11,885 nt of DNA from an uncultured Oscillibacter sp. (GTDB taxonomy: Bacteria > Bacillota_A > Clostridia > Oscillospirales > Oscillospiraceae). Of the stretch, positions 7,901-11,885 are shown piece after piece. The notes beneath the pieces are model-generated. The model saw only the letters and a program-made list of their open reading frames with translations, had not been told where the DNA came from and did not search any database. The position numbers were made by a program, and so were the translations under genes. The stretch's first letter is position 1. Each line of letters begins with the position of its first letter. Where the stretch lies: positions 1-11,885 of the forward strand of contig CAQVQZ010000050.1 of assembly GCA_948902155.1 (NCBI GenBank). Reading direction: 5' to 3'.

Positions 7901-9913
7901 TCCGCCAAGACGACGGATTGGCGCAACGTGACGGAGATTTCTACGCCCACGATGCTGCTGTCCCTTCCCGCCGCCGCCGTGCTGGGCGGCGCGGGGCAGA
8001 GCCGGGACGAGCGGGTCGAGACGATTTATCAGGCGGTGCTGGCCTGGGAGGATGTGATGCATATCTGCAAAACCACCCAGGGCATCGACAACACCTACGA
8101 GAAGAACGACATGCAGACCCGGCAGAATATCCGGTGCATGCAGATGTTCACCGGCGCGTTCATGTACGCTGCGGGGAACCACATCGGCATCGGCTACGGC
8201 TCCTGCGCCGGAATGGTGTGCGGCAAGCCCATCGCCATGCTGGGCGGCGCCCAGGCCAACCAGCTCTTCGGCTGGGGCGTCGTCCACGAAATCGGCCACA
8301 ACATGGATAAGCTGGGCAAGGCCGAGATCACCAACAACCTCTATTCCCTCATGGTCCAGACTTACGACGGCGGGGAGAACACCCTGCCCTCCCGGCTGGA
8401 AAAAAGCGGAAAGTACGCGGGCGTCTTCAACAAGACCGCCCAGGGACTCCCTGGGGACTCCAACGACGTGTTCGTCCAGCTGGGGCTTTACTGGCAGCTC
8501 CATCTGGCCTATGACGGCGGGGAGGAGCCTATGGACTTCTACAACCGCTTCTTCAAAGACTGGAAGGCCGGGACCTACTTCGGCGGAGAGGACGGCTATC
8601 AGGACCGGGTGGCCCGGACGGCTTCCGCTGCGGCAAACCGGGACCTGACGGAGTTCTTCACCCGGTGGGGCATGACCCTCAGCGACGGGACCAGGGCCGC
8701 TCTGGCCCAGTACCCGGCGGAGGAACGGGCCCTCTGGTATCTGAACGACCAGAGCCGCCGGGACCGGCTGGACGGCGTTCCGGCGGGACAGGGGAGCGTC
8801 TCCGTCACGGCTGCGAAGGAGGGGGAGAAGCAGATCGAACTGACCATCTCCTCCTTCCTCGACCGGGGAGAGCTCCAGGGCTATGAAATCCTCCGCAACG
8901 GCGTGCCCATCGGCTTCACCACCGAGGAGACCTATACGGATACCATCGGCTCCGCCAACCACCGGACCTACACCTACAGCGTCCGGGCCTACGACAGCCT
9001 GGGGAATCTCTTCGGGGAGGCCCAGGCGGAGGAAATCCGGATTGCCTACGACAAAACCGTGCCCCAGGACGCTTATACCGTGTCCTGGGAGGGAGATACG
9101 GTCATCCTGAGCCTGGAGGAGGAGACGCCCGTCTCCGGCCTGAAGGTTATGGGAGCGCCTGACTCCGGCGCGTTCCAGGTGGACGTGACGGACGAAGAGG
9201 GCAGGACCGTTACCGCCCGGTCCGGGGACTTCGGCCAGGGGAACCAGGCGGTGGACGACCCCTCCGGCTACCTGACCTACTTCCAGAAGCCCGGCGCGGG
9301 AGCGGAAGACACCCGCATCTGGACCTACGACGCAAAAACCGTGACCATCACCGGCGTGCCCGGCGGGACGGCGGACGGGGATATCTGCCTGATCAGCTAC
9401 GCCGGGGACGACGTGGCCTTCCTGGAGACGGGAAGCGTGGGCGTGCTCTCTGAGGAGTACCGCTATGGAACGGAGGACGGACAGGTGATTCCCGCAGGGA
9501 CGCTGATCGTCACCGGGACTTACCGGGGGAATCCGGTTTACCAGACGGTGAAGATCGAGGGCCTGTTCAGCCGGACCATCCTCACCGGCGACGACGAAGT
9601 GGAGATAGAGACGGAACAGCGCTGGCTGGACGGCAGGACGCTGCTCTTCGCCGAGGTGCCCGATGACGGGGAGGTCAGCGATATCAGCGACGGGCTGTTC
9701 CTCTTCATCCCCAACGTCCAGCGGGAGGCGGAGCTCCAGGGCGAAACCAGCGGCTGCAACGACGCCAGCCTCCTGCCCGCCCAGATGCGGGCCGTGCTCT
9801 CCCGGACCGACCTGCCCGATACGGCGGACAGCCAGCGGGTGACGGCGGAGACCCTTTGGATCAACACCCCCGGCGGAACGGACCTGCCGGCAATTGTATT
9901 GGAGGAAGGCTGA
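4976..9913 (+). CDS. Secreted M60-family zinc metallopeptidase with dockerin, FN3 and F5/8C domains
   Basis: Large (1645 aa) exported peptidase, probably cleaving glycoproteins such as mucins, as known for M60/enhancin-like enzymes. Domains by eye: signal peptide 1-26 (cut after AKA); Ig-like domain 35-150; type I dockerin 153-207 with two Ca-binding loops (D156, N158, D160, D164, D167 and D187, N189, D191, D195, D198); Gly/Ser linker 226-245; discoidin-like beta domain about 246-380; FN3 repeats 391-475 and 481-567; F5/8 type C (CBM32-like) 595-752; M60 N-terminal part about 838-935; catalytic part about 975-1235 with H1104-E-I-G-H1108 and the third zinc ligand E1117 in AEITNNLYSL; FN3-like 1272-1357; unassigned beta-rich C-terminus 1360-1645. 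The ATG at 4976 is chosen for its signal peptide and GAGAGGA 8 bases upstream; an in-frame TTG at 4853 lies before the promoter. The stop overlaps the start of the SLH gene by one base. It has no wall anchor of its own, so the dockerin is its likely means of attachment. Confidence 0.95.
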   Translation: MRIRERILSLLLAGALLLPALPPAKAAEPEGSGSVSATVRVDWPQSLEALRDRNVRAELFQDGRSLGSISLAEETEQSRLGGYPAEVTLRNQDGGELGGGRWPGYLDLKVGRLPRGEYALEFTGDGYTTYRQRLSLQNYSQHVTLGTADATFTLGDVNGDGRVDDRDRRALSGALGSESRRDLERYDLNGDGAIDIYDLTYLTRNLSARGQAEVRDTALLPAPVPPSGGNSGDDGGSSSGSSASIGVSLGGGVSLVSGALENLLRNDGQTVTLAAGGGPVSFSVSMSKAVEMEEIQIVSPEGPGAMKEGTVAVAYAGGGGETFAFDLSLPEGVRAIGPVEGSSIVTISLGRRVAVKEITVTVTRSEGGEYITVESIRFLKDIVPEDPAPTENKVRNLTASAGSERVSLRWTELPNVSGYRVDYWLESGGTKKSLQVNVPRTEITGLENLKTYLFTVTPVDGNWEGAACDPVAATPQPARAPSPPDMVSVGSLDSALPVSWKASENATFYEVWYKPSSESTFRQWGGRLSGTSTTITGLTNGVEYSIYVTAGNSIGTSGPSRTALGTPAAVDYSRPAGIPTEGVLDWTAIDRVWLANKNNVSPTAYPAGKPFQESFMADGDFSTHWTSHSYGDGNWWNSKQMFATFKQPVDLSSVIWVPRLDGSYANNLRLYTVTVWRQGDDLNGPGTLVSPDPLQGGDGSDHHTWQAVRNNPSVTKFAVLPFKPVTDVVKISITIEQVAYTAVSLSELMFMEYDPAHCLPDNIENLFAGELRTTLRPGVTQAQIDALRVRLEGDERNYYLNIEALADELKLAEELLNGASGGVVVNGVESRDGGADSGLYQQGGSVLQPLGAAAAGKQEITIYATGIPAGQKLTVYASQFNAEASAWRAEIGALSNGRNVLTVPQIGSQNTPRGGSLYLSYGGTNPENIRLHVRRAVDIPVLELANWYDLSDGARREVLGRYADELEAYGAGLVSSAKTTDWRNVTEISTPTMLLSLPAAAVLGGAGQSRDERVETIYQAVLAWEDVMHICKTTQGIDNTYEKNDMQTRQNIRCMQMFTGAFMYAAGNHIGIGYGSCAGMVCGKPIAMLGGAQANQLFGWGVVHEIGHNMDKLGKAEITNNLYSLMVQTYDGGENTLPSRLEKSGKYAGVFNKTAQGLPGDSNDVFVQLGLYWQLHLAYDGGEEPMDFYNRFFKDWKAGTYFGGEDGYQDRVARTASAAANRDLTEFFTRWGMTLSDGTRAALAQYPAEERALWYLNDQSRRDRLDGVPAGQGSVSVTAAKEGEKQIELTISSFLDRGELQGYEILRNGVPIGFTTEETYTDTIGSANHRTYTYSVRAYDSLGNLFGEAQAEEIRIAYDKTVPQDAYTVSWEGDTVILSLEEETPVSGLKVMGAPDSGAFQVDVTDEEGRTVTARSGDFGQGNQAVDDPSGYLTYFQKPGAGAEDTRIWTYDAKTVTITGVPGGTADGDICLISYAGDDVAFLETGSVGVLSEEYRYGTEDGQVIPAGTLIVTGTYRGNPVYQTVKIEGLFSRTILTGDDEVEIETEQRWLDGRTLLFAEVPDDGEVSDISDGLFLFIPNVQREAELQGETSGCNDASLLPAQMRAVLSRTDLPDTADSQRVTAETLWINTPGGTDLPAIVLEEG

Positions 9914-11145
9914 TGAAGAGATTTTTGACCGGCCTGCTGGCGCTGTGCCTGCTCTGCGGGCTGCCGGTGTCGGCGGCGGAAAGCTGGACGCTGCGCTGCG
10001 AAGAGGGCAGGGACGGCGTGGAGCTGACGCTGGAGGGACTGCGGGACGAGGTTTCCGCCGTCCAGATCCAGCTGGTGCTGGAAGGGACCTGTGAAGAGGC
10101 CCGCTTCGCCCCGGCTCCGAAGAACGTGTACAGCCCGGACTGCCATGTGGAGGCGGACCGGGACGAGGCTGCAGTAACCATCTACCTGGTGGCGGAGGAC
10201 GCGCCGCTCAGCGGCCGGTCCCTCCGGCTGGGCGCGCTGTCGCTGGAGGGGAGATACAGCCTCCCCCACCGGGCGTCGGTGCTGGCGCTGGACAAGGACC
10301 TGAAGCCCCTGGAGGGCGGCGCGGTCCGTGTGCCCCTGGAGCGGGACGGCGGGGATTTCCGCGTCCGCGTCGCCCCCCTGGACCACGGCTCCGTGACCGC
10401 GCGGCCCACCGGGGCCGGGGAGGGAGAACTGGTGACCCTCACCGTGACCCCCGAGGCCGGGTATGTCCTGGAGTCCATCCGCGCCGTGGACGAGAGGGGA
10501 CGGGAGGTCTCCCTCCGCCGGGACGGGCTGAACCGCTACACCTTCTCCATGCCGGACCAGGACGTGGAGGTTTCGGCCACGTTCACTCCAGGCGGCGGGT
10601 TGTCGTTCCTGGATGTGCTTCCGGGGGACTGGTGCTATGACGCGGTGCGCTATGTCTTCGAGGCGGGGCTGATGAACGGAACCACCACGACCGCGTTCTC
10701 CCCCGGCAATACCACCACGCGGGGACAGATCGTGGCCATCCTGCACCGTCTGGAGGGTTCTCCCGCCGCCGGGCTGAGCGGATTCCGGGACGTGGCGGCG
10801 GACGCCTACTATGCGGAGGCGGTTTCCTGGGCCTCGGCCAACGGCATCGTCAACGGGTACAGCGACGGGACCTTCCGCCCCGGAAACCCCATCACCCGGG
10901 AGCAGCTGGCGGCGTTTCTCCACCGCTACGCCATGCGGAAGGGCCGGGACGTCTCCGCCCAGGCGGACCTGAGCGCCTTCACCGACGCGGGGCAGGCCGC
11001 GTCCTACGCCGTGGAGCCTCTGCGGTGGGCCCTGGCGGCGGGGATGATCAACGGCGTCACGGCGGAAATCCTGTCCCCCGGCGGAAACGCGACGCGGGGA
11101 CAGGCGGCGGTCATCCTGACGCGGTTCGTGCAGAACGTGCTGTAA
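9913..11145 (+). CDS. SLH-anchored surface protein with cohesin-like domain
   Basis: Secreted cell-wall protein of 410 aa. Signal peptide 1-21 (cut after VSA). Residues about 24-135 form a beta-sandwich pattern that resembles a cohesin: VSAVQIQLVLEG (47-58) as an early strand, AVTIYLVAEDAPLSG (87-101), and RSLRLGALSLEG (102-113) in the place of the usual late strand. C60 and C77 could form a disulfide. Residues 150-226 fit the bacterial repeat (InlB B-like) domain: GSVTARPTGAGEGELVTLTV, YTFSMPDQDVEVSATF. Three SLH domains follow: 231-281, 290-343 and 355-410, with the wall-polymer-binding signatures TRGQ (269-272), TREQ (328-331) and TRGQ (394-397). The start overlaps the M60 stop (TGATG) and has GGAGG 7 bases upstream, so the two are translationally coupled. 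It probably anchors the peptidase to the cell surface. The SLH call is certain; the cohesin call is tentative. Confidence 0.94.
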   Translation: MKRFLTGLLALCLLCGLPVSAAESWTLRCEEGRDGVELTLEGLRDEVSAVQIQLVLEGTCEEARFAPAPKNVYSPDCHVEADRDEAAVTIYLVAEDAPLSGRSLRLGALSLEGRYSLPHRASVLALDKDLKPLEGGAVRVPLERDGGDFRVRVAPLDHGSVTARPTGAGEGELVTLTVTPEAGYVLESIRAVDERGREVSLRRDGLNRYTFSMPDQDVEVSATFTPGGGLSFLDVLPGDWCYDAVRYVFEAGLMNGTTTTAFSPGNTTTRGQIVAILHRLEGSPAAGLSGFRDVAADAYYAEAVSWASANGIVNGYSDGTFRPGNPITREQLAAFLHRYAMRKGRDVSAQADLSAFTDAGQAASYAVEPLRWALAAGMINGVTAEILSPGGNATRGQAAVILTRFVQNVL

Positions 11146-11154
11146 GAAAACGAG

Positions 11155-11183
11155 GACCGGCGGGCCGAAACGGCCCGCCGGTC
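11155..11183 (+). terminator. GC-rich hairpin after the SLH gene (stem-loop 1)
   Basis: A perfect 13-bp stem (11155-11167 with 11171-11183) with an AAA loop starts 10 bases after the SLH stop. It lacks a good T-run (AGTCTGTC follows), so termination may be incomplete. The 29 bases are identical to stem-loop 5 at 11345-11373. Confidence 0.6.
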
Positions 11184-11231
11184 AGTCTGTCAAAAGATGC
11201 CGAAATCTGATTAGACGGGAAGGAAGGGTGT

Positions 11232-11262
11232 GCGCGGGAAACCCAGGAAGGGTTTCCTGCGC
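11232..11262. repeat. Stem-loop 2 of the intergenic array
   Basis: A 13-bp stem (11232-11244 with 11250-11262) around the loop AGGAA, perfect except for one G-T pair that becomes a G-U wobble in plus-strand RNA. No T-run follows. Confidence 0.75.
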
Positions 11263-11275
11263 TATTTCAATCATT

Positions 11276-11309
11276 CGATTTCAGAACTTTTTTGAAAGTT
11301 CTGAAATCG
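11276..11309. repeat. Stem-loop 3 of the intergenic array
   Basis: A perfect 15-bp AT-rich inverted repeat (11276-11290 with 11295-11309) with loop TTTG. Its AT content contrasts with the GC-rich stem-loops 1, 5 and 6. No T-run follows the stem on either strand. Confidence 0.8.
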
Positions 11310-11314
11310 TAAGC

Positions 11315-11344
11315 AGCTTGTCGAAAAGACTTTTTCGACAAGCT
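11315..11344. repeat. Stem-loop 4 of the intergenic array
   Basis: A perfect 13-bp inverted repeat, AGCTTGTCGAAAA (11315-11327) with 11332-11344, loop GACT. It directly abuts stem-loop 5 with no spacer. Confidence 0.8.
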
Positions 11345-11378
11345 GACCGGCGGGCCGAAACGGCCCGCCGGTCTTTTC
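11345..11378 (+). terminator. Rho-independent terminator of the M60-SLH operon (stem-loop 5)
   Basis: An exact second copy of the 29-base stem-loop 1 (stem 11345-11357 with 11361-11373, AAA loop), here followed by TTTTC (11374-11378). This makes it the proper plus-strand terminator, 200 bases beyond the SLH stop. Confidence 0.82.
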
Positions 11379-11395
11379 ACCGCGAAATACAGGTT

Positions 11396-11421
11396 CGCCC
11401 CCGGCCGCAAGGCCGGGGGCG
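11396..11421 (-). terminator. GC-rich hairpin after the kinase gene (stem-loop 6)
   Basis: A perfect 11-bp stem (11396-11406 with 11411-11421) closed by GCAA on the plus strand (a GNRA-type loop there, TTGC on the minus strand). It lies 11 bases after the minus-strand kinase stop and is probably its terminator, although no T-run follows in that direction. Confidence 0.55.
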
Positions 11422-11432
11422 GCGGCTATATT

Positions 11433-11885
11433 TTAATAGAACTCCTTGATGTAAGCCTCCACGTCGCTGCGGGCGCCCTGATAGGGACCGGGGGTCTCCA
11501 TTTTCAGGGAAACCAGCGCGGTGGCGGTCTGGAGGGCCGTGGGGATGTCCTGGGTCAGGCGCTCGTTGATGTAGCAGGCGAAGGTGGTGTCGCCACGGCC
11601 CGTGCGGCCTCCCAGGCTCCGGGCCTTGATGGGGCAGGTGTAGATTTCCTTGCCGTCGTAGACCAGGACCTCGGTGTTGTGGGTGATGAGGATTTCCTGC
11701 GCGCCCCAGCCGTAGAGGACCTTGGCAGCCTCCGCCCGGTCCGTCAGGCCGGTGAGGATCTCCGCCTCGGCGGCGTCGGTTTTCAGGAAGCGGACGTAGG
11801 GGAGCATCTCCTTCTTCTGCGGCCAGTCGTGGTAGACCATGCCGCCGTTCTCCTCCCAGCGGAGCATGCACTGCACGTCGATGGC
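11433..11885 (-). CDS. PfkB-family carbohydrate kinase, C-terminal half (partial)
   Basis: The last 150 residues of a ribokinase/PfkB-type sugar or nucleoside kinase, which phosphorylates its substrate with ATP in the cytoplasm. The reading frame runs off the window edge, so the N-terminal half and the substrate-binding residues are not visible; family members are about 300 aa. Visible features are the N-E-like segment KTDAAEAEILTG, the strand GAQEILITHNTEVLVYDG, and the second PfkB signature GRTGRGDTTFACY. There the Asp of GRGD is the catalytic base and the preceding glycines form the anion hole. The usual motif is GAGD; Arg in place of Ala is a variant. Substrate cannot be assigned. It is convergent with the M60-SLH operon and unrelated to it as far as can be seen. 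Confidence 0.9.
   Translation of the reverse strand, partial: AIDVQCMLRWEENGGMVYHDWPQKKEMLPYVRFLKTDAAEAEILTGLTDRAEAAKVLYGWGAQEILITHNTEVLVYDGKEIYTCPIKARSLGGRTGRGDTTFACYINERLTQDIPTALQTATALVSLKMETPGPYQGARSDVEAYIKEFY

Noticed and set aside
5834..8962. A 1042-codon open frame on the minus strand inside the M60 gene
   Set aside because: Its translation is rich in Gly, Val, His and Pro without recognisable domains, it has no promoter or operon partner, and it mirrors the codon bias of the clear M60 frame. It is a GC-driven shadow.
9913..9980. Lipobox in the signal peptide of the SLH protein (cysteines at 12 and 15)
   Set aside because: The residues before both cysteines do not fit the lipobox (Leu at -1), and a normal signal peptidase I site VSA follows.
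9538..10923. A 461-codon minus-strand open frame across the M60/SLH junction
   Set aside because: It is the complement of two confidently assigned plus-strand genes; low-complexity translation and no domain.
11155..11421. CRISPR array
   Set aside because: The repeated units are different hairpins, with only one exact pair and no regular spacing, and no cas gene is present.

Overview
The window is GC-rich and densely coded, with GGAGG-type ribosome binding sites, sigma-A-like promoters, a DUF4317 protein, a PadR regulator, and dockerin and S-layer-homology (SLH) domains. Together these point to a Gram-positive anaerobe of the Clostridia, most likely an Oscillospiraceae-type gut bacterium. That placement is an inference from gene families and style; no rRNA or marker gene is present.

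Layout. (1) 51-1225, minus strand: a PadR-family regulator and, downstream of it, a charged coiled-coil protein of unknown function. (2) 1226-1537: intergenic region with the padR promoter, a palindromic MITE-like repeat, and the promoter of the next operon. (3) 1538-3342, plus strand: three tightly packed genes of unknown function (196, 194 and 198 aa) that share two short motifs in the same order, closed by a strong terminator at 3354-3391. (4) 3409-4566, minus strand: a DUF4317 protein. (5) 4567-4975: divergent intergenic region with two opposed promoters and a longer copy of the same repeat. (6) 4976-11145, plus strand: a 1645-aa secreted multidomain M60 (enhancin/mucinase-like) zinc peptidase carrying a dockerin, then, overlapping it by one base, a 410-aa secreted protein with a cohesin-like N-terminal domain, a bacterial-repeat domain and three SLH domains. 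(7) 11146-11432: an array of six near-perfect stem-loops between convergent genes. (8) 11433-11885, minus strand: the C-terminal half of a PfkB-family sugar kinase, cut by the window edge.

The most interesting hypothesis is that region 6 is a minimal surface-anchored enzyme system. The peptidase would be secreted with a dockerin, and the co-translated partner would hold it on the cell wall through a cohesin-like domain plus SLH anchor, a one-enzyme, one-scaffold analogue of a cellulosome aimed at glycoproteins. The dockerin, M60 and SLH assignments are clear in the sequence. The cohesin assignment is a by-eye judgement and needs a profile or structure test. Secondary points of interest are the three-gene family of unknown function, the MITE-like repeat found upstream of two promoters, and the stem-loop array with an exact 29-bp duplication.
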